Positions 41,839-51,173 are shown, numbered from the stretch's first letter. The stretch is 64,000 bases of DNA from RGIG995 sp045542115 (GCA_045542115.1 JAZQKK010000007.1:36775-100774), one strand, 5' to 3'. Notes: generated by a model not told the origin, from the sequence alone. Numbers and translations are program-made.

Positions 41839-43095
41839 TTATCGAATCTGACCGGTGCCTTTGATGATATATTTGTAGGCGGTCATCTCTTGGAGCCCCA
41901 TCGGGCCCCGGGCGTGAAGTTTCTGGGTGGAAATCCCCATTTCACATCCCAATCCGAATTCGCCTCCGTCGGTAAACCGGGTGGAAGCGTTGACGTAGAC
42001 TGCGGCACTGTCAACCTCTTTGGTAAATTGTTCCGCATTTTCGGGGGTGTTCGTCAGAATTGCTTCGCTGTGACCTGTGGAGTGGCCAGCGATGTGCGCA
42101 ATGGCGGCGGCGGTATCGTCCACCACCTTCACAGCAAGGATATAATCCAGAAATTCCGTATCAAAATCTTCCGGACCTGCGGGCGTTCCGTCGATGATTT
42201 GGGCCGCAACGGGGCAGAGTCTTAATTCCACGGGTTGTTTTCCGTCGTATGCCCGTTGGTCGGAAAGAAGATGCTTCAAGCGAGGTAAAAAGGATTTTGC
42301 AATGTTTTTATGTACCAAAAGAACTTCTTCGGCATTGCACACCGAAGGCCGGGAAGTCTTGGCGTTTTCAATAATTGCCAGGGCTTGTTCCACGTCGGCG
42401 GTTTCGTCCACGTAGATGTGGCAAATACCCGTCCCGGTCTGGATGCAGGGCACGGTGGCGTTTTCCACACAGGCCCGAATCAGTCCGGCGCCTCCCCGGG
42501 GAATCAAAAGGTCCACGTATCCTACCGCCTTCATCAATTCCGTGGCGCTTTGGCGAGTGGTATCTTGCACCAATTGAATCAAGTCGGGATTGGCACCCTG
42601 CTCTTTCAGTCCGTTGCGCAGGGCGTTGGTAATGGCATTCGCCGACCGGAAGGCTTCTTTTCCGCCCCGTAACACGCAGGCGTTTCCGGATTTCAGGGTC
42701 AAAGCCGCCGCGTCGGAGGTGACGTTGGGTCTGCTTTCGTAAATAATGGCAACCACACCCAGAGGAACGGAAACTTTTTCGATCAAAAGTCCGTTGGGGC
42801 GTGTGGTTTCCGTGATGATTCGTCCCACCGGGTCTGGCAGTTGAGCCACCTGACGGATTCCGTCCGCCATTGCGGCAATGCGGTCGGCTGTGAGTTGCAG
42901 CCGGTCAATCATCACGTCCGAAACGATTCCTTTGGCTGCCGAAACGTCGGCTTGGTTGGCTTGCAGAATGGCATCGGTTTCCGCCACAAGGGCATCTGCC
43001 ATCCCATAAAGATATTGATTTTTCAGGGCCTCGTTCGCAGAACGGAGGGACGGAGCTGCTTTCTTTGCCCGAATAAGGATTTCTTGCGTTGTCAT
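41839..43095 (-). CDS. proA: Gamma-glutamyl phosphate reductase
   Basis: Second step of proline synthesis: reduces gamma-glutamyl phosphate with NADPH to the semialdehyde. 418 residues, normal. It has EKVSVPLGVVAIIYESRPNV, LKSGNACVLRGGKEAF and the catalytic cysteine region VPCIQTGTGICHIY. The end FTDGGEFGLGCEMGISTQKLHARGP is the family C-terminal signature (read in two parts). Its start overlaps the proB stop by four bases, so the two are coupled. Last gene of the eight-gene minus-strand run. Confidence 0.96.
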   Translation of the reverse strand: MTTQEILIRAKKAAPSLRSANEALKNQYLYGMADALVAETDAILQANQADVSAAKGIVSDVMIDRLQLTADRIAAMADGIRQVAQLPDPVGRIITETTRPNGLLIEKVSVPLGVVAIIYESRPNVTSDAAALTLKSGNACVLRGGKEAFRSANAITNALRNGLKEQGANPDLIQLVQDTTRQSATELMKAVGYVDLLIPRGGAGLIRACVENATVPCIQTGTGICHIYVDETADVEQALAIIENAKTSRPSVCNAEEVLLVHKNIAKSFLPRLKHLLSDQRAYDGKQPVELRLCPVAAQIIDGTPAGPEDFDTEFLDYILAVKVVDDTAAAIAHIAGHSTGHSEAILTNTPENAEQFTKEVDSAAVYVNASTRFTDGGEFGLGCEMGISTQKLHARGPMGLQEMTAYKYIIKGTGQIR

Positions 43096-43868
43096 AGGTG
43101 TTTTCCTTTTCCCAAAAAACGGGTTCCCACTTGTTTTCCTTCAAACAGTTCGTACAAAATCTCCGGGTCGCTTCCGTTGAGAATGACCGTGTCGATGCCC
43201 TGCTCCGTAGTGATCTGAGCGGCGTGAAGTTTCGTTGCCATCCCTCCCGTGCCCAGATCCGAGCCCTTTCCTCCTGCCAGAGCAATGATTTCTGGCGTGA
43301 TGGATTCCACGGTGTTGATTAGCGCCGCGTTGGGGTCTTTGTGGGGATCGGCGGTGCACAGACCGTCAATGTCCGACAAAATCACAAGGCAGTCCGCTTT
43401 TCCGCTGACTGCAACGATGGCTCCCAAAGTATCGTTATCCCCGATTACGATTTCGTTCGTGGCGATGGTGTCGTTTTCGTTAATAATGGGAATGGCGTCC
43501 AATTCCAACAGACGAGACAGGGTGTTTTCAAAATTTTGCCGGCGGTCGTCGTGATTCAGATCGTCTCCCGTCAACAGGATCTGCGCCACCGTGTGCCGGT
43601 ATTCGGAGAAGAGTTTGTCGTATGTATACATCAACTCACATTGTCCCACGGCAGCAGCGGCCTGCTTTGTGGGGATGTCGGAAGGACGGGATTTCAGGGA
43701 AAGTTTTCCCACGCCCATTCCAATGGCTCCCGAAGAAACCATAATAATTTCGTGGCCGGCGTTTTTCAGGTCGCTGATAACTTTGCACAGCGTTTCCATC
43801 CGGCGGATATTCAAATGTCCCCCCGAATGGGCCAGGGTGGACGTCCCGATTTTGATTACAAATCTCAT
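43092..43868 (-). CDS. proB: Glutamate 5-kinase without PUA domain
   Basis: First step of proline synthesis: phosphorylates glutamate with ATP. 258 residues, so only the amino-acid-kinase domain is present; the C-terminal PUA domain of E. coli ProB (367 residues) is absent, as in some Bacillota. Motifs: VIKIGTSTLAH, SSGAIGMGVGKL, INENDTIATNEI, and GTGGMATKLHAA. It is followed directly by proA. Confidence 0.95.
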   Translation of the reverse strand: MRFVIKIGTSTLAHSGGHLNIRRMETLCKVISDLKNAGHEIIMVSSGAIGMGVGKLSLKSRPSDIPTKQAAAAVGQCELMYTYDKLFSEYRHTVAQILLTGDDLNHDDRRQNFENTLSRLLELDAIPIINENDTIATNEIVIGDNDTLGAIVAVSGKADCLVILSDIDGLCTADPHKDPNAALINTVESITPEIIALAGGKGSDLGTGGMATKLHAAQITTEQGIDTVILNGSDPEILYELFEGKQVGTRFLGKGKHL

Positions 43869-43880
43869 AACACTACCTGC

Positions 43881-45014
43881 TTATTCTTGGGTATAGATTC
43901 TGGGAACCCGTTTGGAGATATTGCAAAGAATCTCATAGCAGATGGTTCCGGATTGCTTTGCCATATCTTCCGCAGTATTCTTCTGTGTTCCGCTGGTTCC
44001 GATTAGAGTTACGGTATCTCCTTGCTTCACGGGGATGCCTGTAACGTCAATAATGCATTGGTCCATACAGACCCTTCCCAAAATTTGGGTCTTATGGCCG
44101 TTTATCAACACTGTTCCCCCATTGGAAAGGGTTCGGCTCAATCCGTCGGCGTATCCGACGCAGACGGTGGCCACCTTGCGGGGGCAATCGGTCTGAAACG
44201 TTCGGTTATAACTGACCGAATCCCCGGGGGCAATGGTGTGAATCTGTGCCACGACCGTTTTCCACTCCAACGCCGGATGCAAGTCAAACCCGGAGATGGC
44301 AGGGTCGGGGGCGTATCCGTATAACGCAATCCCCGGGCGGACCATATCCAACTGCAATTCCGGGAACCGCAATACTCCGCCGCTGTTGGAACAATGGCGG
44401 AGGGGGAAGGTGATGCCTTGTTTTTTCAACGCGTCGACCACTTGCATAAAACAGGAAAACTGTTCCTTCGTGTAGGGGAGAGACGGGTCTTCCGAAGAGG
44501 TGAAATGCGTAAAGATTCCTTCATAGTGAATCGACGGCGTCTTCGGAATGATCCGGGCAATGGAGTTTGCCGTTTCGGTTGCGGATTTCTCATCGTGGGC
44601 ATTCCATCCCAAACGGCTCATCCCCGTGTCGATTTTTAAATGCACCGAAAGTTTTTGCCCCGGCTTCAAAGAATTTTGAAGCAATTGAAGATATTCTTCG
44701 TCAAAGGCACATTGGGTCAGCCGGTATTCCGGTAAAAGGCAAATGTCATCGGGGGAGGTGAAGCCCAAAATCAAAATGGGGGTTTCGATTCCGTTGTTTC
44801 GCAGTTCAATGGCCTCGTTGATACAGGCAACGCCGAAATAATCGCTTTCGGGAAGAGCCTTTGCGATTTCAACCCCGCCGTGGCCGTATCCGTCGGCTTT
44901 CACTACCGACAGGACCTTGCAACCTGGGCGGAGCAAGGCTTTGATGGTATGAAAATTGTGCCGGACGGCGGAAAGGTCCACCGAGGCGTAGGTGCGGCTG
45001 GATGAGTGTTTCAT
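43881..45014 (-). CDS. alr: Alanine racemase
   Basis: PLP enzyme that makes D-alanine for peptidoglycan. 377 residues from ATG 45014, which follows GAGAGG; a longer start at 45050 would run into nnrD. The PLP lysine is in VVKADGYGHG near the N-terminus and the catalytic tyrosine in VSYNRTF. Also seen: IDTGMSRLGW, and a C-terminal CMDQCIIDVT. It lies 13 bases after nnrD; the nnrD-alr order is common in bacteria. Confidence 0.96.
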   Translation of the reverse strand: MKHSSSRTYASVDLSAVRHNFHTIKALLRPGCKVLSVVKADGYGHGGVEIAKALPESDYFGVACINEAIELRNNGIETPILILGFTSPDDICLLPEYRLTQCAFDEEYLQLLQNSLKPGQKLSVHLKIDTGMSRLGWNAHDEKSATETANSIARIIPKTPSIHYEGIFTHFTSSEDPSLPYTKEQFSCFMQVVDALKKQGITFPLRHCSNSGGVLRFPELQLDMVRPGIALYGYAPDPAISGFDLHPALEWKTVVAQIHTIAPGDSVSYNRTFQTDCPRKVATVCVGYADGLSRTLSNGGTVLINGHKTQILGRVCMDQCIIDVTGIPVKQGDTVTLIGTSGTQKNTAEDMAKQSGTICYEILCNISKRVPRIYTQE

Positions 45015-45027
45015 AAAAAACCTCTCG

Positions 45028-46497
45028 TTATGCAATGGTCTCAAATTCATTTAACAGTTTTGCTACGGCACAGGGTAAATCGGACGGTAACATTCCGTGC
45101 TCGGAATACCGTTGTTTCAAATCGTCTGCCGCGGCTCCGTGGAGATATACCCCACACACTGCGGCATCCCGGGCCGTGTACCCCTGGGCTAAGAATGAGG
45201 CAATCATTCCCGCAAGAACGTCGCCGCTTCCCCCTTTGGAAAGTCCGGAATTCCCGCTTCGGTTCAGAAGCACCGCTTCCCGGTCGGCAATGACCGTGTG
45301 ATGCCCCTTTAAAACCACCGTTACGTTCCAACGGTCCAGACACTGTTTCACTGTCCCCAGGCGGTTCGATTCCACTTTGGATACCGGAAGATTCATCAGC
45401 CGAGCAAACTCCGCCGGGTGGGGGGTAAGAACCACCGGAGTGCCGGGGTGTTCGGTCAAAAAGGTCTCCAAAAGAGCCGGGTCTTGTGCGATGAGATTGA
45501 TGCCGTCCGCATCGATCACCAAGGGGTTGCCCTGCTGTAAGGCAAACTGCAACGCTTTTTTATCGGCGCCAATGCCACAGCCCACCAAAACGGCAGAAGC
45601 CTTGACCGTTCCTTTTCGTTCGGTAAAGACCGGCTCTGCCAATTTCGTTTGCAGAATGGGAATGATCTGCCGGGGGAGGGCCATTTTCAGCAATCCCACG
45701 CCGCATCGTAACGCTCCCATTGCCGAAAGATAGGCGGCCCCGGTCATATCCTTCGACCCGCAGACCGACAAAAGGGTCCCGAAGGTTCCCTTGTGGGAAT
45801 TTTCGGGTCGGGTATGAATCAGAGATTGGACGTATTCCCGGTCAATCAGTTGGACGCCCGGACTCTGTTCCAAGGCTTCTTTTGGGATTCCGATATCCGC
45901 CAGGGTGACTTTTCCACAGTAATTCTTTCCGGGATACAGGAAAAAGCAAGGTTTGTATGCGGCAAAGGTTACGGTTTTCGTCGCCCGTATCGCTCCGTCG
46001 CTGACCCGTCCGTCGTTACAACTGACCCCCGAAGGAATGTCACAGGCTACGACGGGTCTATCCGAAATTGCACGGAAGATCCGTTTCACCGTCTTCGGCA
46101 ATTCTCCCTGAAATCCCGTTCCGTATACGCAATCCACCACCAGTTCGGCCTGTTGGATGGCGGTCCGGATTTCCTCTTCTTCTTCCACCACGACGGATTC
46201 CGGTACGGTACGGAACATTACGGCGGCATCGGGAGAAAACTCCTTCCCGCACAGTAACGCCACGGTTACGGTATATCCCATCTCTTTCATAATTCGGGCG
46301 GCGGCAAAACCGTCTCCGCCGTTGTTCCCTTTTCCGCACAGGAATAAGACCTTTGCCGGAGGAGGCAAAAGTTTGGAACAACCTTTCGTCAACGCCAAAG
46401 CGGCTTTGCTCATCAGTGTCAGAGAGGGGATGTTCAGTTTTTGTTCACAGTATTTGTCTGCATCCCGCATTTGGCGGGCGGTGTAGACTGACCTCAT
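45028..46497 (-). CDS. nnrD: Bifunctional NAD(P)H-hydrate epimerase / ADP-dependent dehydratase
   Basis: Repairs hydrated NAD(P)H. 489 residues from ATG 46497 (AAGGGG upstream). The N-terminal epimerase domain (YjeF-N) has FLCGKGNNGGDGFAAARIM and VDCVYGTGFQGELP. The C-terminal ribokinase-like dehydratase has GTLLSVCGSKDMTGAAYLS, LTPHPAEFARLM and the end motif LSKGGSGDVLAGMI. It overlaps no gene but lies close to alr downstream and to the DUF6106-like gene upstream. Confidence 0.95.
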   Translation of the reverse strand: MRSVYTARQMRDADKYCEQKLNIPSLTLMSKAALALTKGCSKLLPPPAKVLFLCGKGNNGGDGFAAARIMKEMGYTVTVALLCGKEFSPDAAVMFRTVPESVVVEEEEEIRTAIQQAELVVDCVYGTGFQGELPKTVKRIFRAISDRPVVACDIPSGVSCNDGRVSDGAIRATKTVTFAAYKPCFFLYPGKNYCGKVTLADIGIPKEALEQSPGVQLIDREYVQSLIHTRPENSHKGTFGTLLSVCGSKDMTGAAYLSAMGALRCGVGLLKMALPRQIIPILQTKLAEPVFTERKGTVKASAVLVGCGIGADKKALQFALQQGNPLVIDADGINLIAQDPALLETFLTEHPGTPVVLTPHPAEFARLMNLPVSKVESNRLGTVKQCLDRWNVTVVLKGHHTVIADREAVLLNRSGNSGLSKGGSGDVLAGMIASFLAQGYTARDAAVCGVYLHGAAADDLKQRYSEHGMLPSDLPCAVAKLLNEFETIA

Positions 46498-46514
46498 CGC
46501 TCTTGCCCCTTCTC

Positions 46515-47042
46515 TCAATTTTCAAAGGCAACGGGAACCCGACGCTTCATATCGTCCAGAATTTCCTGTTTCGGTTCCCAAAGAAGGAGAACGTTCCCCA
46601 TCTGCCGATGGCGAAGGGTGAGGTAGCACAAGGTGTTTTCGGTTTCATACCCCGACGTTACGTCGATAATTTTGTCAAAGGGAATGTTGGTTCTCACCGA
46701 TTCCCGATAGACACCAAACCGAGTCACGTCGGCGGCTTTGATGGAAATAATGCGTTTGCGGGTGGATTTTGCGGTAATGCAGTCGAAGTCGATATCGCCG
46801 TTGAAGTAGAGATATTCGTATTCTTTTTCAAACTGCTGAAACCACTGATATTTGAAGGAAAAATAAGCCAGCACCACCACAATCATCGTTCCTGCCATCA
46901 GTCCGAAGTTTTTGGACAGGGCAGAAAAAAGCATAATGATGGCAACGGAGCCACCCACACAGCCTACAAACACCAACCCCTGCAACAGCCATTCCAGGGG
47001 AGTTTTGCGTTTGCGGTAAAGTTGTTCGGTATAAAGGTCCAT
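46515..47042 (-). CDS. DUF6106-like membrane protein
   Basis: 175 residues. Two hydrophobic helices near residues 19-40 and 46-62 follow a basic start (YRKRKTPLEW). A soluble C-terminal part has the pattern EYEYLYFNGDIDFDCI and STRKRIISI, which I recall from a Clostridia family of unknown function (DUF6106). It probably sits in the membrane with the C-terminal domain in the cytoplasm. It lies between ireB and nnrD; the assignment is from memory of the family pattern. Confidence 0.65.
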   Translation of the reverse strand: MDLYTEQLYRKRKTPLEWLLQGLVFVGCVGGSVAIIMLFSALSKNFGLMAGTMIVVVLAYFSFKYQWFQQFEKEYEYLYFNGDIDFDCITAKSTRKRIISIKAADVTRFGVYRESVRTNIPFDKIIDVTSGYETENTLCYLTLRHRQMGNVLLLWEPKQEILDDMKRRVPVAFEN

Positions 47043-47054
47043 AGAAAACTCCTT

Positions 47055-47306
47055 TTAACGAAGGCCGAGGTAGGATTTGACCAGTTGGTGCAGCATTTCG
47101 TCCCGGTCGAATTTCCGAATCAGGGAACGGGCACCGTTATGGCTGGTAATGTAGGTGGGATCTTCCGAGAGAAGATATCCCACGATTTGGTTCAGTGGGT
47201 CATACCCTTTTTCCACCAAAGCGTCGTAGACCTGGGTAAGGGTTCTCTTCATTTCATCGTCTTTTTGATTTTTCAGGGAAAAAGTAATGGTATTGCGGTC
47301 TGCCAT
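47055..47306 (-). CDS. ireB: IreB family regulatory phosphoprotein
   Basis: 83 residues, formerly UPF0297. The conserved core QVYDALVEKGYDPLNQIVGY and then LLSEDPTYITSHNGARSLIRK is a near-textbook match. In Enterococcus IreB is a small cytoplasmic target of the Ser/Thr kinase IreK that controls cephalosporin tolerance. The neighbours usually linked with it (ruvX-like gene) are absent; here it lies after pheT. Confidence 0.93.
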   Translation of the reverse strand: MADRNTITFSLKNQKDDEMKRTLTQVYDALVEKGYDPLNQIVGYLLSEDPTYITSHNGARSLIRKFDRDEMLHQLVKSYLGLR

Positions 47307-47341
47307 AACAGGAATCTCCTTTCAACGTCGATGGGGTAATT

Positions 47342-49726
47342 TTATTTTCTTAACGTAATTCCGTCGCCTTCCAGGGCTTCCAGAATCTGGGTGACTACCG
47401 GGTCAATATCCCCGTCGGTCAGGGTCTTTTGGGGGTCTCTGAGGATTAGAGAATAGGCAATGCTCTTTTTATTCTCACCCAACGCGGCACTGCGATATAC
47501 GTCAAAAGCTTTGATGTCTTCCAGAATATCGCCGGCAACGGCCCGAATCTTTTCTTCGATATCTCCGGAAAGAACGCTTTCGTCGCAGACCAAAGCAAGG
47601 TCCCGGGTGACGGCGGGAAATTTGGGCAGAGGTTTATAGCCTTTTTTGTTTTCGGCACAGGCGAACAGGGAATTCAATTCCAATTCCGCCCCGTAAACTT
47701 CCCCGGCCAGATCTACGTTTTTGACCACCGTAGGATGCAGTTGTCCGAAGACCCCGAGAACCGTATCGCCCACTTTGATTTGAGCCGTTCTGCCGGGATG
47801 ATAGGACGGATTGGTCTTACAGGGGACGTAGGTGTATCCGGCAATCCCCAACACGGAAAGAACTTCTTCCAGCCGGCCTTTCAGGTCGTAGAAGTTGATT
47901 CCGTTACCGTAAGCGCCCACGGTGACGATCTTGGGTTCTTCCGGCAGTTTGCCTTCTTCGGCATTCTTCCGATAAACGGTAGCTACTTCATAGAGATGGG
48001 CGGCGGGGATGCGGTTGTTGTAGTTGTTGGCCAATACCTCCAACATCGAGGGAAGGGCTGTCGTCCGCATAATCGAAGTGTCTTCGCCCAAGGGGTTTTT
48101 GATTTTCAGATAATTGCGTTTTTCATCGTCCGGAGCCAAAAGGATTTTGTCCAATCCCTTGGGGGAGACGAAGGAGTAGGTTTCAATTTCGCTCAGCCCC
48201 ACGGAACGAAGGGCAATTCTCAAATTTTTCTCAAAAACCTGTTCCGGAGTCAGTCCTCCGGATTTAATATCCGCGGAGAAGGAGAAGGAAGGAATGTTGT
48301 CGTAGCCGTAGAACCGGGCGACTTCTTCCGAAATATCGTATTTGTTTTCCACGTCGGAACGGAAGGACGGAACGGTAACGGTGTTTTCCTTCAAATCCAC
48401 GACAAAGCCCACCCGTTCCAGCAGTTCCTTTATCATTTCGTCGGTGGCGTTTACGTTGACATAATGGCGCAGCCAATCGGCTTCCAGGGGAATTTTCCGC
48501 AATTCTTTGTTGCTGAAATCTTCGTCAATGAGATTGGGGGAGACTTTGCCGGCGCCCAATTCTTCTACCAATTCGCAGGCGCGGTTCAGGGCCGTAACTG
48601 TCATCTGTGCGTCCAGATTCTTTTCGAAGCGGGCGGAAGACTCGGTGCGCATTCCCAATTTTTTCGCGGTGCGGCGAACCGAAGCCCCGAAGAAATTGGC
48701 GGATTCAAAGACGACGGTTTTGGTGCTTTCGGTAATTTCACTGTTGGCACCGCCCATCACGCCGGCAACCGCCACGGGTTTGGCCGCGTCGGCAATGACC
48801 AACATATCGGAATCCAACGCCCGGTCTTGGTCGTCCAGAGTCTTCATCACTTCTCCGTCGTTGGCTCTGCGGACGGTGATTTTCCCACCGTCTAAGCAAG
48901 CGTAGTCGAAGGCGTGCATCGGCTGGCCGTATTCCATCATTACGTAGTTTGTGATGTCAACGATGTTGTTAATGGAGCGGATGCCGCAGGCACGAAGCCG
49001 TTCTACCATCCACATCGGAGAAGGACCGATGTTTACGTCGGTCACGATGCGGGCGGAATAGCGGGGGCAAAGGTCTTTGTCCTGAATGGAGACGCTCAGA
49101 TATTTCGTTGCGTCTTCGCCTTCTCCTTTGACAACGGGTTGTTTTACCGTCAAAGGCAGACGGAAGGTCCCGGCTGCTTCTCTTGCAACTCCAATCATCG
49201 AAAGACAGTCGGGGCGGTTGGTCATAATATCCGCTTCAAACACCGTGTCGTCCAAGCCCAACTGTTCCCGGATGTCTCTTCCCACGACGCCTTCCTTCAA
49301 GATCAGAAGACCGTCGGAGATGGCGTCGGGATAGTCGTTGACCGTCAATCCCAATTCTTCCACGCCGCAGAACATTCCGTTGGAGACCACGCCCCGCAGC
49401 TTGCCCCGTTCGATTTTCGTCCCATCGGGCAGGGTGGATTTGTGTTTTGCCAGGGGAACCAGATCCCCTACCTTCATATTTTTTGCACCGGTGACGATTT
49501 GAAGGGGCTCTTCTTCCCCTGCGTCCACCATACAGACCACCAGTTTGTCGGCATTGGGGTGCTGTTCAATGGACAGAATCTTGCAGACCACCACGTTGGA
49601 CAGACCTTCGTCCATCCGGCGGAAACCTTTGATTTCCGTTCCGGTCATATTCAATTCGTGGGCAACGGTCTTATCCGCCGCGTCCACAGGAGTATATTCT
49701 CTCAACCAACGATAGGATACGTTCAT
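47342..49726 (-). CDS. pheT: Phenylalanine--tRNA ligase beta subunit
   Basis: Large subunit of the alpha2-beta2 synthetase; 794 residues. The N-terminal tRNA-binding domain (residues about 40-150) has EQHPNADKLVVCMVDAG. The B3/B4 editing domain and B5 follow in the middle, including IVDITNYVMMEYGQPMHAFD. The C-terminal FDX-ACB domain has FPAVTRDLALVCDESV. All expected domains are present. It follows pheS by 24 bases. Confidence 0.96.
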   Translation of the reverse strand: MNVSYRWLREYTPVDAADKTVAHELNMTGTEIKGFRRMDEGLSNVVVCKILSIEQHPNADKLVVCMVDAGEEEPLQIVTGAKNMKVGDLVPLAKHKSTLPDGTKIERGKLRGVVSNGMFCGVEELGLTVNDYPDAISDGLLILKEGVVGRDIREQLGLDDTVFEADIMTNRPDCLSMIGVAREAAGTFRLPLTVKQPVVKGEGEDATKYLSVSIQDKDLCPRYSARIVTDVNIGPSPMWMVERLRACGIRSINNIVDITNYVMMEYGQPMHAFDYACLDGGKITVRRANDGEVMKTLDDQDRALDSDMLVIADAAKPVAVAGVMGGANSEITESTKTVVFESANFFGASVRRTAKKLGMRTESSARFEKNLDAQMTVTALNRACELVEELGAGKVSPNLIDEDFSNKELRKIPLEADWLRHYVNVNATDEMIKELLERVGFVVDLKENTVTVPSFRSDVENKYDISEEVARFYGYDNIPSFSFSADIKSGGLTPEQVFEKNLRIALRSVGLSEIETYSFVSPKGLDKILLAPDDEKRNYLKIKNPLGEDTSIMRTTALPSMLEVLANNYNNRIPAAHLYEVATVYRKNAEEGKLPEEPKIVTVGAYGNGINFYDLKGRLEEVLSVLGIAGYTYVPCKTNPSYHPGRTAQIKVGDTVLGVFGQLHPTVVKNVDLAGEVYGAELELNSLFACAENKKGYKPLPKFPAVTRDLALVCDESVLSGDIEEKIRAVAGDILEDIKAFDVYRSAALGENKKSIAYSLILRDPQKTLTDGDIDPVVTQILEALEGDGITLRK

Positions 49727-49750
49727 ATCACTTTACCTTCTTTCGTCCCA

Positions 49751-50770
49751 TTAAAACATATTCAAGAAACGGACGTCGTTATCGTAAAACATCCGGATAT
49801 CGTCCACGCCGTAACGCCCCATAACCAGACGTTCCAGTCCCATTCCGAAGGCAAAACCGGAATAAACGTCTGGGTCGATGCCGCAATGGGCCAAAACCTT
49901 CGGGTTGACCATTCCGGCTCCGCCGATTTCGATCCAACCTTCGTTCTTGCAGAATTTACAGCCTTCTCCACCGCACTTAAAGCAAGAAATGGAGATTTCC
50001 GCGGAAGGTTCGGTAAAGGGGAAGAAGTCGGGGCGGATGCGGGTCTTGGTCTCCGGCCCAAAGAGTTTTTTGCAGATCAGTTCCAAAGAACCTTTCAGAT
50101 GGGCCATCGTAATGCCCTTGTCTACCACAAGTCCCTCAATCTGATGAAAAATGGGGGAGTGGGTGGCGTCCACTTCGTCGATCCGGAACACCCGGCCGGG
50201 AGAAATGACCCGGATGGGGGGTTGCGTCTTCTCCATTACCCGGACCTGTACCGAGGAAGTCTGGGTGCGAAGTAACATTTCCGGAGAGAAGTAGAAGGTG
50301 TCCTGCGTGTCTCTTGCAGGGTGGTCCTGCGGGATATTCAGGGCTTCAAAATTGTAGTAGTCGTATTCTACTTCCGGACCGGAAGCAATGGAGAATCCCA
50401 TACTGATAAAGGCGTCTTTGATTTCGTCCAGTACCATATTCAGAGGATGCTGTTTCCCAATTACCCGTTGGGTCCCCGGCAGCGTTACGTCCAGGGCTTC
50501 CTTTTCCAACCGGCGGTTCAGCTCCGCTTGTTCCAAAACGGCTTTCTTTGCCCGGATCTCCGCATCGATAAAGGAGCGGACTTCATTGGCAATCTGTCCG
50601 ATGACGGGGCGTTCTTCCGGAGTCAGCTTTCCCATCTGGGACAGCAATGCGGTCAATTCCCCTTTCTTTCCGGCAAATCGCACGCGGATGGCTTCCAATT
50701 CTTCGGAAGTTGCGGCGAGGGCCAGAGCTTCTTTTGCCTGTTCTTTTACGGCGTAGAGTTGTTCTTTCAT
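49751..50770 (-). CDS. pheS: Phenylalanine--tRNA ligase alpha subunit
   Basis: Catalytic subunit; 339 residues from ATG 50770, which follows AAGGTGACAAGGAT; an upstream ATG at 50791 lies within the leader hairpin region and is less likely. The N-terminal coiled coil is followed by class II motifs: HPLNMVLDEIKDAF, RTQTSSVQVRVME, and HQIEGLVVDKGITMAHLKG. Motif 3 is AFGMGLERLVMGRYG. First gene of the eight-gene minus-strand run. Its leader is only about 50 bases, too short for a T-box. Confidence 0.96.
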   Translation of the reverse strand: MKEQLYAVKEQAKEALALAATSEELEAIRVRFAGKKGELTALLSQMGKLTPEERPVIGQIANEVRSFIDAEIRAKKAVLEQAELNRRLEKEALDVTLPGTQRVIGKQHPLNMVLDEIKDAFISMGFSIASGPEVEYDYYNFEALNIPQDHPARDTQDTFYFSPEMLLRTQTSSVQVRVMEKTQPPIRVISPGRVFRIDEVDATHSPIFHQIEGLVVDKGITMAHLKGSLELICKKLFGPETKTRIRPDFFPFTEPSAEISISCFKCGGEGCKFCKNEGWIEIGGAGMVNPKVLAHCGIDPDVYSGFAFGMGLERLVMGRYGVDDIRMFYDNDVRFLNMF

Positions 50771-50791
50771 ATCCTTGTCACCTTTTATCAT

Positions 50792-50805
50792 CCGCCCGAA
50801 GGCGG
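50792..50805 (-). other. UUCG-tetraloop hairpin in the pheS leader
   Basis: On the minus strand CCGCC-TTCG-GGCGG forms a five-bp stem with a C(UUCG)G tetraloop, known to be very stable. It starts about 17 bases after the likely transcription start and ends just before the ribosome site. It may protect the 5' end or tune translation. No T run follows, so it is not a terminator. Confidence 0.6.
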
Positions 50806-50828
50806 CGTACTATATAATTTTATTCTTT

Positions 50829-50857
50829 ATTATAACATATCTTGAATCGAATTGCAA
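50829..50857 (-). promoter_or_regulatory. Sigma-A promoter of the pheS-led run
   Basis: On the minus strand TTGCAA (50857-50852), a 17-base spacer, TATAAT (50834-50829). Confidence 0.8.
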
Positions 50858-50977
50858 GGCGCAAGCAGTACTTTTTTATGACAATTCCGCGTTTTTTCCG
50901 AGAAATTCCGGAACTGTTTTATAACGGATAAGGACAATGTTCCAAAAGAGAAAATGTAACTTTTGAATTTAAAATCA

Positions 50978-50992
50978 AAACCGCATCGGTAT
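50978..50992. promoter_or_regulatory. ACCG-NNN-CGGT inverted repeat, copy 4
   Basis: AAACCG-CAT-CGGTAT in the AT-rich intergenic region, 101 bases upstream of copy 5's first base minus two, measured start to start as 99. Confidence 0.4.
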
Positions 50993-51076
50993 TATCTTTA
51001 TCGAGACGACTTTATTAAAAATTTTAAATTTAGTGTAAAAAATAATGAAAATTAGGAATTTCTTCAAAAAAATCAT

Positions 51077-51091
51077 AAACCGATTTGGTAT
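51077..51091. promoter_or_regulatory. ACCG-NNN-CGGT inverted repeat, copy 5
   Basis: AAACCG-ATT-TGGTAT, followed by ATTTTATAAT, so the repeat sits where the spacer of a promoter with that -10 box would be. Confidence 0.4.
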
Positions 51092-51156
51092 ATTTTATAA
51101 TAAAAACAAAGCAATAAAAAACTTTGCTTGTGAAAAGACAAAAAATGATAAAATTT

Positions 51157-51173
51157 CGAACATTTTGCGAACA
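51157..51173 (+). promoter_or_regulatory. CGAACA direct repeat before the NUDIX-lexA promoter
   Basis: CGAACA occurs at 51157-51162 and again at 51168-51173, an 11-base (one helical turn) period, ending 4 bases before the -35 box. CGAAC is the half-site of the Bacillota SOS box, but here the halves are in direct, not inverted, order. It may be a degenerate LexA site. Confidence 0.3.

Noticed and set aside
50771..50828. T-box riboswitch for pheST
   Set aside because: The leader between promoter and start is only about 50 bases and lacks the T-box sequence and antiterminator.
51157..51173. Canonical SOS box upstream of lexA
   Set aside because: The two CGAACA half-sites are in direct, not inverted, order, so it is listed only as a possible degenerate site.
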